Of a stretch of 22,218 nt of DNA, positions 1 to 8,289 are shown piece by piece. Each line of letters starts with the position of its first letter. The stretch's first letter is position 1. The notes beneath the pieces were generated by a model, which saw only the letters and a list, made by a program, of their open reading frames with translations, had not been told where the DNA came from and ran no database searches. The DNA is from Phaeospirillum tilakii (GTDB taxonomy: Bacteria; Pseudomonadota; Alphaproteobacteria; Rhodospirillales; Magnetospirillaceae), in contig NZ_JBHUIY010000049.1 of assembly GCF_042683125.1 (NCBI RefSeq), forward strand, positions 1 to 22,218, in the 5' to 3' direction. The position numbers were made by a program, and so were the translations under genes.

Positions 1-553
<553 letters not shown>

Positions 554-614
554 GTATGACTTCGTCTCTCTCGCGGCCTGTTTGGCGGCCGGATTGCCAC
601 CGGTCCGAGCCCGG

Positions 615-1355
615 TCAACCGTCGCCGGACGGGCCGGCTCCTCCCCCCGCCGACGGGCTTCGGTTCCCGCCGGGATTCCCTGCGTCGCCCTCGGAGCGCA
701 CCTCCGCCAGCAACGCCGCGTCAGCCACCAGCCGGCCGGCCAACCGGCCCGGCGCCAGACAGACATGAACGGTGCGGTCGCGGCCGAACACGCCGCCCAA
801 CGCCGCCGAATCGAACAGATCGATCACCGGCACGTTCCGCTCCGCGGCCCGGCCGGAGGCCAGGGCCCGAACCTTGTCCCGCCCTTCCGCCGCCGCGTCG
901 GCGGCAGCCAGGATCAGGGCGACACGGCCGGCCCGGATTTCGGCGCACACCTTGTCGAAACCGCAAACCGCCTGTCCGGCCCGACGCGCCAATCCGATCA
1001 CGTCGAGGCAGCGACGGGTCAGCGCCATCTCGATCCGCGCGGGCAGATCGGGCGGCACAGTCACCGCGCGCCGGGCGGCGCGGGCGAACAGACGCTTGGC
1101 CACGGCCGTATTTACCACATCCCGGCGCGGGCTCAACCAGATTCCCCGTCCCGGTAGCCGATGGTCGAGGTCGCATACGACCTCGCCCTCGGGCGAAACG
1201 ACGAACCGCAGCAGTTCCTCGCGCGGGCGCACCGTGCCGGTGGCGATGCAGCGGCGGCACGGGCCGGTTTCGGCCTCGTCCGCGACTTCGAAGCCGGCCT
1301 CGGCCGCTTCCTCCTGCTCGCCCGGCGGAGTTGCCTCCGCCTCGCATCCGGGCAT
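615..1355 (-). CDS. ylxR: YlxR-family RNA-binding protein with C-terminal L7Ae-like domain
   Basis: This 246-residue protein sits between nusA and infB. The N-terminal part holds the YlxR (DUF448) signature: PCRRCIATG near residue 32, REELLRFV, and GRGIWLSPRRD near residue 70. Residues about 105-200 resemble the ribosomal L7Ae/L30e fold (CLDVIGLARRAGQAVCGFDK and VALILAAADAA), a fusion that is common in alphaproteobacteria. The last 40 residues are Gly/Pro/Ser-rich and probably disordered. The start at 1355 is supported by AGAGGG eight bases upstream and lies 23 bases after the nusA stop. YlxR proteins bind RNA and have been linked to RNase P or transcription control in some bacteria; the role here is inferred from family and operon position. 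Confidence 0.93.
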   Translation of the reverse strand: MPGCEAEATPPGEQEEAAEAGFEVADEAETGPCRRCIATGTVRPREELLRFVVSPEGEVVCDLDHRLPGRGIWLSPRRDVVNTAVAKRLFARAARRAVTVPPDLPARIEMALTRRCLDVIGLARRAGQAVCGFDKVCAEIRAGRVALILAAADAAAEGRDKVRALASGRAAERNVPVIDLFDSAALGGVFGRDRTVHVCLAPGRLAGRLVADAALLAEVRSEGDAGNPGGNRSPSAGGGAGPSGDG

Positions 1356-1378
1356 GGCGCCAACCCTCTTTCCGACCG

Positions 1379-2896
1379 TCAGCCCGCGGCCCCGTCCTGG
1401 AACCAGTGGGCGCGGGCGGCCATGATCACGGTATTGGCCTGATCCTCGGTCATCGCGTCCTTGCCGACGATGTCGACCAGCTCGTCGCTGGCCAGATCGC
1501 CGAGATCGTCGAGGGTCTTGACCCCGCGATTGCCGAGCTTGACCAGCAGCGCCGGGCTCAGGCCCTCGATCGCCGCCACCTCGTCGACCACGCCGAGATC
1601 CTTGCGCATCAGGTCGTAGCGTTCGTCCTGTTCCGACAGGAAGGTGCGGGCACGGTTTTGCAGTTCGTCGGCGACGCTCTCGTCGAAGCCCTCGATGTCG
1701 GCGAGGTCCTCGAGCGGGACGTAGGCCACCTCCTCGACCGAGGAGAAGCCCTCGGTGACCAGCAGGTGGGCGATCACGTCATCGACGTCGAGCGCCTGGA
1801 TGAACATGTTCGAGCGCGAGCGGAACTCCTCGGTGCGGCGTTCCGATTCCTCGGCCTCGGTCATGATGTCGATGGTCCACTGGGTCAGCTGGCTGGCCAG
1901 ACGGACGTTCTGGCCACGCCGGCCGATCGCCAGCGACAGCTGATCGTCGGGCACCACCACCTCGATCCGGCCGGCTTCCTCGTCGAGCACCACCTTGGTC
2001 ACCTCGGCCGGGGCCAGGGCGTTGACCACGAAGGTGGCGACGTCGGGCGACCACTGGATGATGTCGATCTTCTCGCCCTGGAGCTCGGCGACCACCGCCT
2101 GGACGCGCGAGCCGCGCATGCCGACGCAGGCGCCGACCGGGTCGATCGAGGAATCGTGCGAGATCACCGCGATCTTGGCCCGCGAGCCGGGATCGCGCGC
2201 CACCGCCTTGATCTCGATGATGCCGTCGTAGATTTCCGGCACTTCCTGGGCGAACAGCTTGGCCATGAACATCGGATGGGTGCGCGACAGGAAGATCTGC
2301 GGCCCCCGGGGTTCCTGGCGGACGTCGAAGATGTAGGCGCGGACGCGGTCGCCGGTGCGGAAGGTCTCGCGCGGGATCAACTCGTCGCGGCGCAGCAGGC
2401 CCTCGGCCCGGCCCAGATCGACGATGACGTTGCCGAACTCGACCCGCTTGACCAGACCGTTGGAGATCTCGCCGACGCGGTCCTTGTATTCGTTGAACTG
2501 GCGCTGACGCTCGGCGTCGCGCACCTTCTGGACGATCACCTGCTTGGCGGTCTGGGCGGCGATGCGGCCGAAATCGATCGGCGGCAGCGGATCGACCAGG
2601 AAATCGCCGACCACCGCGCCCGGCTTCTTGCGCAGGGCCTGGGCCAGGGTCAGCTGGGTCGCCTCGTTCTCGACCGTCTCGACCACCTCGAGATAGCGGG
2701 CGAGCTGGATCTCGCCGGTCTTGCGGTCGATATGGGCGCGGATGTCGTGCTCGTGGCCGTATTTCGAGCGGCCGGCCTTCTGGATGGCCTGCTCCATGGC
2801 CTCCAGAACCTCGTCGCGGTCGATGCCCTTGTCGCGGGCGACGGCGTCGGCGACCTGGAGCAGTTCGGGGCGGGGAAGTGCGGCGATTCGTTCCAT
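1379..2896 (-). CDS. nusA: Transcription termination/antitermination factor NusA
   Basis: The 505-residue product binds RNA polymerase and nascent RNA and controls pausing, termination and antitermination. The domains read in the expected order. The N-terminal polymerase-binding domain covers residues 1-125. The S1 domain is at about 135-200 (GDRVRAYIFDVRQEPRGPQI). The KH1 region has GMRGSRVQAVVAEL near 257, and KH2 has AIGRRGQNVRLASQLT near 324. Two C-terminal acidic/helix-hairpin-helix repeats follow at about 350-415 and 430-500, which gives the longer NusA form seen in proteobacteria. The ATG lies one base after the rimP stop, so the two are translationally linked. Nothing looks broken. 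Confidence 0.98.
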   Translation of the reverse strand: MERIAALPRPELLQVADAVARDKGIDRDEVLEAMEQAIQKAGRSKYGHEHDIRAHIDRKTGEIQLARYLEVVETVENEATQLTLAQALRKKPGAVVGDFLVDPLPPIDFGRIAAQTAKQVIVQKVRDAERQRQFNEYKDRVGEISNGLVKRVEFGNVIVDLGRAEGLLRRDELIPRETFRTGDRVRAYIFDVRQEPRGPQIFLSRTHPMFMAKLFAQEVPEIYDGIIEIKAVARDPGSRAKIAVISHDSSIDPVGACVGMRGSRVQAVVAELQGEKIDIIQWSPDVATFVVNALAPAEVTKVVLDEEAGRIEVVVPDDQLSLAIGRRGQNVRLASQLTQWTIDIMTEAEESERRTEEFRSRSNMFIQALDVDDVIAHLLVTEGFSSVEEVAYVPLEDLADIEGFDESVADELQNRARTFLSEQDERYDLMRKDLGVVDEVAAIEGLSPALLVKLGNRGVKTLDDLGDLASDELVDIVGKDAMTEDQANTVIMAARAHWFQDGAAG

Positions 2897-2897
2897 C

Positions 2898-3410
2898 TTA
2901 ATCGTCTGTCCTCAAACCTTCCTGGTCCTTGATGGCCGCCCGGATCAGATCATCGGTCAGCACCAGCTTGGCGCCGCGCACCTCGGCCAGCGGCAGCGCG
3001 ACCGCGCCGCCCTCGTCGAGGGTGAGCACCACCCGCCCTTCGGCGTCCAGCCCATCGAGCCGACCGCGAAAACGCTTGCGCCCCTCGATCGGCTGCGCCG
3101 TCTCGAGCTTGACCTCGTGACCGGCCCAACGGACGAAATCCTTGGGCCGGGTCAGCGGCCGGTCGAGACCGGGCGAGCTGACCTCCAGGGTGTAGGCGCC
3201 GGCGATCGGATCCTCGACATCGAGCAGCGCCGACAAGGCGCGGCTGATTTCGGTGCAATCCTCGATCGACATCGCCGCGCCATCGACGCGGTCGGCCATC
3301 ACCTGGAGGGTCGGACGCTGGTTGCCCTGCATCTGGACCCGAACCAGTTCATAGCCCATCGCTTCGAGCGAGGGCGTGATCAGGGCTTCCAGACGGCTCG
3401 GCAGATCCAT
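2898..3410 (-). CDS. rimP: Ribosome maturation factor RimP
   Basis: The 170-residue protein is the usual RimP length and acts in 30S subunit maturation. The N-terminal half contains YELVRVQMQGNQRPTLQVMA and the conserved SIEDCTEISRALSALLD stretch followed by YTLEVSSPGLDRPL, which is diagnostic. The C-terminal half (from about residue 95) is the SH3-like domain with FRGRLDGLDAEGRVVL. It is the first gene of the nusA-infB operon. A terminator-like hairpin sits 24 bases upstream of its ATG, between promoter and gene, so expression of the whole operon may be set by read-through. Confidence 0.97.
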   Translation of the reverse strand: MDLPSRLEALITPSLEAMGYELVRVQMQGNQRPTLQVMADRVDGAAMSIEDCTEISRALSALLDVEDPIAGAYTLEVSSPGLDRPLTRPKDFVRWAGHEVKLETAQPIEGRKRFRGRLDGLDAEGRVVLTLDEGGAVALPLAEVRGAKLVLTDDLIRAAIKDQEGLRTDD

Positions 3411-3433
3411 GCTCTCGCGATTCCAATGACCCG

Positions 3434-3463
3434 AAAAAACAAAAAGTGGGCCGCTGGCCCACT
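3434..3463 (-). terminator. Intrinsic terminator (probable attenuator) in the rimP leader
   Basis: On the minus strand the arms AGTGGGCC and GGCCCACT (3463-3456 and 3452-3445) form a perfect 8-bp stem with a 3-base loop, followed by a T-rich tract (TTTTGTTTTTT, 3444-3434). It lies downstream of the promoter at 3509-3536 and upstream of rimP, so it would stop transcripts before the operon unless read through. It is too far from the gene at 3579 to be only that gene's terminator, although it could also serve that role. Confidence 0.75.
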
Positions 3464-3508
3464 CTCACCATCCTGTCGCCAGGCCTGTAAGACTGTGTCT
3501 AGAGGGAG

Positions 3509-3536
3509 ACTATAGCGATTTCCACGTCGGACGCAA
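3509..3536 (-). promoter_or_regulatory. Sigma70-like promoter of rimP-nusA-ylxR-infB
   Basis: On the minus strand TTGCGT (3536-3531) and TATAGT (3514-3509) are separated by 16 bases. The -10 matches consensus at 5 of 6 positions; the -35 is weak. Transcription would start near 3502 and give a leader of about 90 bases that carries the terminator hairpin. Confidence 0.55.
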
Positions 3537-3578
3537 CCCAGAAGCACCAAAAAGTGGCCGCCGCCGCCCTTTGCCGTT

Positions 3579-5165
3579 TCAGTCGGGGGCGAGCAGGGTC
3601 CGCCACGGCGCCGGGTCGATCGCGGCGAACACCGCCTCCCGCCCGGGGGGCGCCGTGGGCGGGGCCAGGGCGGCCAGCGCCGCCGCCAGCCCGGTGCCGT
3701 CGCAGACCGGCACCGCGATCCCGTCCGGCAGGATGTCGAGCGACACCCGCCCCGCCGGCCGGAACCGCAGGGTCGGCAGCCCGGCCAGGATCGCCTCAAG
3801 CCCGACGGTGGTGGCGGCATAGACCACCGCCGCCACCGCCGCCTGGGCGCCGAGCCCGCCCTCGGCCCGCGTCACGCCCGGGCTTTCGGCGAAGGCGAAC
3901 GGGGTCATCGGATGGTCGCGCACCACGAAGCGCCAGCCCTGGGCGGCGGCGGCCCGGGCGGCGGCAACCATTTCCGCCGCCACCGCCTGATCGAACGGCA
4001 GGGCAACGAACACCGGGGCGGCGGCATCCCGCACCACCGCCAGCGGCGCCGAAAAACGCAGGGCGCCGCCGATCGCCAGCCGCGACCGCGCCACCCCCCA
4101 GCCGGCCAGCTGCTCCAGGGTGGCGGCGCCGCTGCACAGCACCCGGTCGGGCAGGGTCGCGGCCGGATCGGCCAGAGCGTGGGCGGCGTAATTGAACATC
4201 TGCCGGCCGATCACCGAATGCTGATAGCCGACGGTCGCCACCCCGCGCGCCCGCGCCGCGCGCACCAGGGCACGCTCCCAGCTGTGATTCTCCCACGGCC
4301 ACGCCAGACGGCGCGGCCGCACCGCCGCCAGCCAGCGCCGCTGGCAATGCAACTGCCACAGGATCATCGCCGCCTGCCCGGTGCCGCCCTCCAGCGCGGC
4401 GGCACGGCGCACCAGCCAGCGCAGCCCGGGCGCGACCGGGGCGAGGTCGGGGCGCCAGCGTGCCCAGGGCAGCCGGGCCAGGGCGAACCAGGGCGCGCCC
4501 CAGGCGTGCAGGGCGCGGGTGCGGCCGTCGGCGGCCAGGGCCAGCGCCCGCCGTGGCGGGCAATCGACGTGGAGCAGCCGGCCCAGCTCCGGCAGCTCGG
4601 CCATCAGATCGCCGAAATAGGCGTCATGACCGGGACGGCTGGCGGGATGGCCATAGACCAGCAGATGGGCCCCGCCGGTCGGCGCGGCCCGGCGCTGCCG
4701 CCGCAGCCGCCACGCCGCCAGCGCCATCCGCACCGCCACCCGGCCGCGCGCGGCCAGACCGCGCAGGGCCAGACGCAGCGCCGCCGGCCACAGCGGCGGG
4801 GCTCGATCGACCGGCTCGACCCCCGGACGGGCGGCGAAATGGCGGAACAGCCAGGGATCGCGGCACAGCACCAGCACCCGCCGCCGCTCCGCCGCCCATT
4901 GGTCGATCAGTTGGGTCCAGGCCAGCATCTGGCCCAGGTCGGAAGCATTGGCGACGCAGGCCGGGGCATGGGCCAGCCCGGCGCCGCGCCCGGCGGCCAG
5001 GGTGCGGCCCAGCTCCCACCACACCGGGGCGCTGGCGGTGAAGGCCGCCTCCAGCGCCGCGCCGGGATCGGGCAGCGGCGGGCCGTCCGCCCCGGCCGCG
5101 CCGTCGAGGGCGATCCAGCCGTCGGCCGGGTGGGAGCCGGCCTGGGTGGCGAGCAGGACCGTCAT
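3579..5165 (-). CDS. GT-B-like surface carbohydrate biosynthesis protein
   Basis: The 528-residue protein has no clear signal peptide or membrane segment and is very rich in Ala, Arg and Trp. Visible segments suggest a two-domain GT-B fold such as capsule or LPS glycosyltransferases use: GGAHLLVYGHPASRPGHD near 165, WPWENHSWERALVRAARA near 288, TVGYQHSVIGRQMFNY near 311, PVFVALPFDQ, RFVVRDHPM near 415, and YAATTVGLEAILAGLPTLRF near 445. The last block, a late Gly/Glu motif with a nearby RDHP, resembles the donor-sugar site of GT-B enzymes. The WENxxWE pattern recalls the surface carbohydrate proteins named after Leptospira LIC13510, but this is from memory. It is the last gene of the minus-strand glycan group. 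The donor and acceptor are unknown; a sialic-acid-like transferase is one possibility. Confidence 0.6.
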   Translation of the reverse strand: MTVLLATQAGSHPADGWIALDGAAGADGPPLPDPGAALEAAFTASAPVWWELGRTLAAGRGAGLAHAPACVANASDLGQMLAWTQLIDQWAAERRRVLVLCRDPWLFRHFAARPGVEPVDRAPPLWPAALRLALRGLAARGRVAVRMALAAWRLRRQRRAAPTGGAHLLVYGHPASRPGHDAYFGDLMAELPELGRLLHVDCPPRRALALAADGRTRALHAWGAPWFALARLPWARWRPDLAPVAPGLRWLVRRAAALEGGTGQAAMILWQLHCQRRWLAAVRPRRLAWPWENHSWERALVRAARARGVATVGYQHSVIGRQMFNYAAHALADPAATLPDRVLCSGAATLEQLAGWGVARSRLAIGGALRFSAPLAVVRDAAAPVFVALPFDQAVAAEMVAAARAAAAQGWRFVVRDHPMTPFAFAESPGVTRAEGGLGAQAAVAAVVYAATTVGLEAILAGLPTLRFRPAGRVSLDILPDGIAVPVCDGTGLAAALAALAPPTAPPGREAVFAAIDPAPWRTLLAPD

Positions 5166-5201
5166 GTGCTGGGCTTTCGCCCAAACCCAACCGGGGCGAT
5201 G

Positions 5202-5275
5202 CCCCGAACCCCCTTTATTTTCGAAAAGAAGGGGGTTCGGGGGACACCCCCGAGCGGGTGCGGGCGGCAGCCCGC
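5202..5275. repeat. Intergenic double palindrome (possible REP-like element)
   Basis: The 130-base gap between the methyltransferase and the GT-B-like gene holds two inverted repeats. The first has perfect 14-bp arms (5202-5215 and 5229-5242) around an AT-rich 13-base loop. The second is GCGGGC-GGCA-GCCCGC (5260-5275). There is no T-tract in either direction, so simple intrinsic termination is less likely. Mobile REP-like repeats or a mRNA-stabilising structure fit better. Confidence 0.6.
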
Positions 5276-5295
5276 TGGCGTCAGCCCAGCCGGGG

Positions 5296-6294
5296 TCATG
5301 GTTTGCGCGCCAGCAGCCACATGTGGGAGGACAGGCGGTTGTCGGCCAGGAAGGCCTGGAACGCCGCCTGGGTTTCCGCCGGGGCCTGGCCGAGCAGGTG
5401 GCGCAGGAACGGATCGGCCGGATCTTCGCCGGCCGCCGCCAGGGTGTTGCGGACGATGTCGAGATCGATCCGCCCCGGGGTGAGGAAGTCGAGCAGGTCC
5501 AACCCGCACCGTGGCATCAACGCCTCGACCCCGGCCTGGCTGAGGAAGGTGAGGTGATGCGGCGGCGCCACCGCCTTCGAGCGCGCGCCCAGGGTCAGGA
5601 TGTCGAACCCGGTGCCGCACAGGCCGGTGACCAGGATCAGACCGCCGGGCCGGGCCAGGGTGGCGAGGTCGCGCAGGAACCCCTCGGCCGAGACCAGATG
5701 CTCGATCACCTCGAACGAGACCACCAGATCGGCCTGCCCGGCCCAGGCCGGATCGGCGGCGGCCTGATCGGCCAGCCCCTCGAAGGTGGCGAATCCCTTG
5801 TTCCGGCAGGTGGCGGCGAGGCCGGCGGTCGGCTCGACCGCCCGCAGCGGCCCGTCCCAGCCGGCGGCGCGGGCCTCTTCCAGGAAAATGCCGGTGCCGG
5901 CGCCGACATCGACCACCGCGCCGGGGCGCAGGCCGCGCCCGGCCAGCAGGGCGGCGATGCGCTCGACCCGGGGACGGAAGATCATCTCCCGCCGCGCCTC
6001 GGCGACCGCCGGAAAGAACACCTCGCCCCAATAACGTTGCGAGGCGCTGTCGCGGTAGAACGCCGCCAGCCGGTCGGCCGGCGGGGCCGGATCGACCCAC
6101 AGCGTGGCGCAATCGGGGCAGCGCACCAGCGAGAACACCCCCTTGGCGAAGGCGGGCTCGCCACCGCCGCCACAGCCGGGACAGGGCCGCGCGACGAACC
6201 CGCGCGTGTCCGGAAACAGGGCGGCGACGTCGGCGGTGGACAGGCGGAGATATTCGTCGTGCAAGGCGGCGGGGCGGATATCGGCTTCGCGCAT
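5296..6294 (-). CDS. Class I SAM-dependent methyltransferase with N-terminal Cys4 knuckle
   Basis: The 332-residue product is a predicted methyltransferase acting on a sugar or glycan intermediate. Residues C38, C41, C59 and C62 (CPGCG and CPDC) form a zinc-knuckle-like N-terminal module, as in many sugar and glycan methyltransferases. The SAM site follows: VVDVGAGTGIF at 127-137, an acidic residue after strand 2 (AVEP), and SFEVIEH near 190. A C-terminal PPHHLTFLS segment is typical of this family. Two ATGs are close together. The one at 6294 has AGGAGG seven bases upstream and is preferred; the one at 6300 overlaps the ABC gene stop and sits too close to that site. Tight packing shows co-transcription with the exporter. 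Substrate is not deducible. Confidence 0.85.
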   Translation of the reverse strand: MREADIRPAALHDEYLRLSTADVAALFPDTRGFVARPCPGCGGGGEPAFAKGVFSLVRCPDCATLWVDPAPPADRLAAFYRDSASQRYWGEVFFPAVAEARREMIFRPRVERIAALLAGRGLRPGAVVDVGAGTGIFLEEARAAGWDGPLRAVEPTAGLAATCRNKGFATFEGLADQAAADPAWAGQADLVVSFEVIEHLVSAEGFLRDLATLARPGGLILVTGLCGTGFDILTLGARSKAVAPPHHLTFLSQAGVEALMPRCGLDLLDFLTPGRIDLDIVRNTLAAAGEDPADPFLRHLLGQAPAETQAAFQAFLADNRLSSHMWLLARKP

Positions 6295-6296
6295 GG

Positions 6297-8108
6297 TCAT
6301 CCCTCCTGGGACAGGTCGATCCGGTTGAGGGCGACAAGATGGGCGAAATCGGCATTGCGCGCCGCCAACCCGTCGAAATCGCCGATATCGACGATCCGCC
6401 CCTGATCCATCAGCGCCACCCGGGCGCAATGCCGCACCGTCGACAGGCGATGGGCGATCACCACCAGGGTCAGGTCACCGGCCAGGGCGGCGATCGCCTG
6501 GGTGATGTCATGTTCGGTCTCGGCATCGAGCGCCGAGGTCGCCTCGTCGAGCACCAGCACCCGGGGCGAGCGGTACAGCGCCCGGGCGATTCCGACCCGC
6601 TGGCGCTGCCCGCCGGACAGGCGGGAGCCGCGCTCGCCGATCACGGTGTCGAGCCCGTCGGGCAACGCGGCCACCACCGCGTCGAGCCGGGCCAGCCGGA
6701 CCACCTCGGCCAGCCGGGCGGGATCGATCTCGTCATCCTCGCAGCCGAGGGCGATGTTGCGGGCGAGGCTGTCGTCGAGCAGGAAGATCTCCTGGGGGAT
6801 GTAGCCGATCAGCCGCTGCCAGCCGGACGGATCGGCGGTGATGTCGATGCCGTCGAGCAGCAGGCGCCCTTCACTCGGCCGCAACAGGCCGAGCAGCAGA
6901 TCGGCCAGGGTGGTCTTGCCCGCGCCCGAACGCCCGACCAGCGCCAGCGAGTCCCCCACCGCCAGGTCGAGATCGACCCCGGACAGAGCCGGCCGGTCGG
7001 CACCGGGATAGGTATAGGACACCCCCTCCAGCCGCAGCGAGCGGGTGAAGCGTGCCGGCGGGGCCGATCCGGTCGCCGCCGGCGCCGTCCCCCGGGCGAA
7101 GCCGTCGCGATGGAGGATGTCGATCGTGCTGCTGTTTTCGCGCAGCAGACTGATCGCGGCGATGATCTTGCTGGCCGACGGCAGCAGCCGCATCGCCGCC
7201 ACCCCGAGCACCCCGAGCAACGGCAGCACCTCGGCGGCGGGACGATGCTGGAGCACCACCGTCACCAGCACCACCGTCAGCATCGCCATCACCGCCACCG
7301 CCTCCAGCAACAGCCGGGGCCAGGTGGGCGCGATCAGGCTGAGGGCGGTGACCTGGGCCCGGCCCAGGGTCGGCGCGGCGAACCGCCGGACGAAGAATTC
7401 CTCCAGCCCGCCGAGCTTGACCATCTTGGGACTGCCGAGGGCCTGATTGATCCACACCAGGGCGGCGCGGTCGAACTCGTTTCCGGCCTCGCCCCAGCGC
7501 CGCAATTGGCGGCGGGTGGTGGCGTGAAAGACGACCACCGTCGCCACCATCGCCGCGCCCACCCCCAGCGTCACCAGCGGATCGACCAGCAGCAGCATCC
7601 CCACCACCCCGAGCGCCGCCAACCCCTCGGTGGCGAGTTGCAGCAGCGGCAGCACGCTGCGGACATACAGCCGCATCGACAATTGGGTGACGTTGCGCAC
7701 CAGCTCGGCGCTGTTGCGGCCCAGCAGGGCCTCATAGGGGCGGGCGAGATACGCGCGCAACATCCGTTCGGCGAAATCGGCCTGCCGCAACAGGGCGAAC
7801 CGCCCCTGCTGCCAGCCGATCAGGCCCAGCAGCACCGCCTTGAAAGCGAAAAAGCCCATCAATCCGAGACAAAGCAGACCGAGGGCGAGATCCGGCTGGT
7901 CGTGCAGCGCAGCCTGAAACGAGACGCCGATCAGTGGCAGCCGCCCAACGCTTTCCGGTGCCAGCAGCAACTGAAACAATGGGATCAACAGGCCGATCCC
8001 CAGCATTTCGAGCAACGTGGACACCGCCATCAGCAGTCCGGACCACGCCATGCCGCGACGGGTCGGCGCGTCGAGCAGACGGAACACGCGGAGGATCGGA
8101 TCGAGCAT
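6297..8108 (-). CDS. Fused ABC transporter (permease + ATPase), PglK/MsbA-type glycan exporter
   Basis: The 603-residue half-transporter has an N-terminal membrane domain (about residues 1-330, with hydrophobic stretches such as SGLLMAVSTLLEMLGIGLLI and LGLLCLGLMGFFAFKAVLLG) and a C-terminal nucleotide-binding domain. The ATPase motifs are intact: Walker A GRSGAGKTT (K398), Q-loop YIPQEIFLLDD, signature LSGGQRQRVGIARAL near 490, Walker B VLVLDEATSALD, and H-loop IAHRLSTV. The layout matches lipid or lipid-linked oligosaccharide flippases such as PglK and MsbA. Neighbouring glycan genes suggest export of a surface saccharide. The start at 8108 is chosen over upstream codons because of GAGGT eight bases before it and because the N-terminus then matches the family; the upstream in-frame stretch is low-complexity. 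Confidence 0.92.
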   Translation of the reverse strand: MLDPILRVFRLLDAPTRRGMAWSGLLMAVSTLLEMLGIGLLIPLFQLLLAPESVGRLPLIGVSFQAALHDQPDLALGLLCLGLMGFFAFKAVLLGLIGWQQGRFALLRQADFAERMLRAYLARPYEALLGRNSAELVRNVTQLSMRLYVRSVLPLLQLATEGLAALGVVGMLLLVDPLVTLGVGAAMVATVVVFHATTRRQLRRWGEAGNEFDRAALVWINQALGSPKMVKLGGLEEFFVRRFAAPTLGRAQVTALSLIAPTWPRLLLEAVAVMAMLTVVLVTVVLQHRPAAEVLPLLGVLGVAAMRLLPSASKIIAAISLLRENSSTIDILHRDGFARGTAPAATGSAPPARFTRSLRLEGVSYTYPGADRPALSGVDLDLAVGDSLALVGRSGAGKTTLADLLLGLLRPSEGRLLLDGIDITADPSGWQRLIGYIPQEIFLLDDSLARNIALGCEDDEIDPARLAEVVRLARLDAVVAALPDGLDTVIGERGSRLSGGQRQRVGIARALYRSPRVLVLDEATSALDAETEHDITQAIAALAGDLTLVVIAHRLSTVRHCARVALMDQGRIVDIGDFDGLAARNADFAHLVALNRIDLSQEG

Positions 8109-8171
8109 TAGCAGACCTCGCCGCGCGGAAAAGGATGTTGATGGAGCGGGCTGGGGGGCGGAAGGGAGAGG

Positions 8172-8200
8172 AGCATAGGGGGACGAAAAGCAAAAACCAA
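8172..8200 (-). promoter_or_regulatory. Possible promoter of the ABC exporter gene
   Basis: In the 181-base gap upstream of the exporter, TTGGTT (8200-8195) and TATGCT (8177-8172) are 17 bases apart on the minus strand. Both boxes match consensus only partly (3/6 and 4/6). The T-rich sequence between them is unlike its GC-rich surroundings. No other gene is seen in this gap. Confidence 0.3.
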
Positions 8201-8289
8201 CCAGGGAGTCGACCTCATCATGGGGAAGGCGCGACGCTCCAGCCAGCCCTTTCCCCTCCGTTCGGGCACGGGCGCCACCGGAGGATCGA

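Noticed and set aside
1331..2932. 533-codon plus-strand frame opposite nusA
   Set aside because: nusA on the minus strand is unmistakable; the plus frame is an antisense artefact.
3912..5483. 523-codon plus-strand frame opposite the GT-B-like gene
   Set aside because: It is rich in Gly, Gln and Pro without motifs and runs through the palindromic intergenic region; the minus frame has structured motifs.
6339..8111. 590-codon plus-strand frame opposite the ABC exporter
   Set aside because: Its composition (His, Gln and Arg runs) is that of a reverse-complement shadow; the minus strand encodes a complete ABC transporter.
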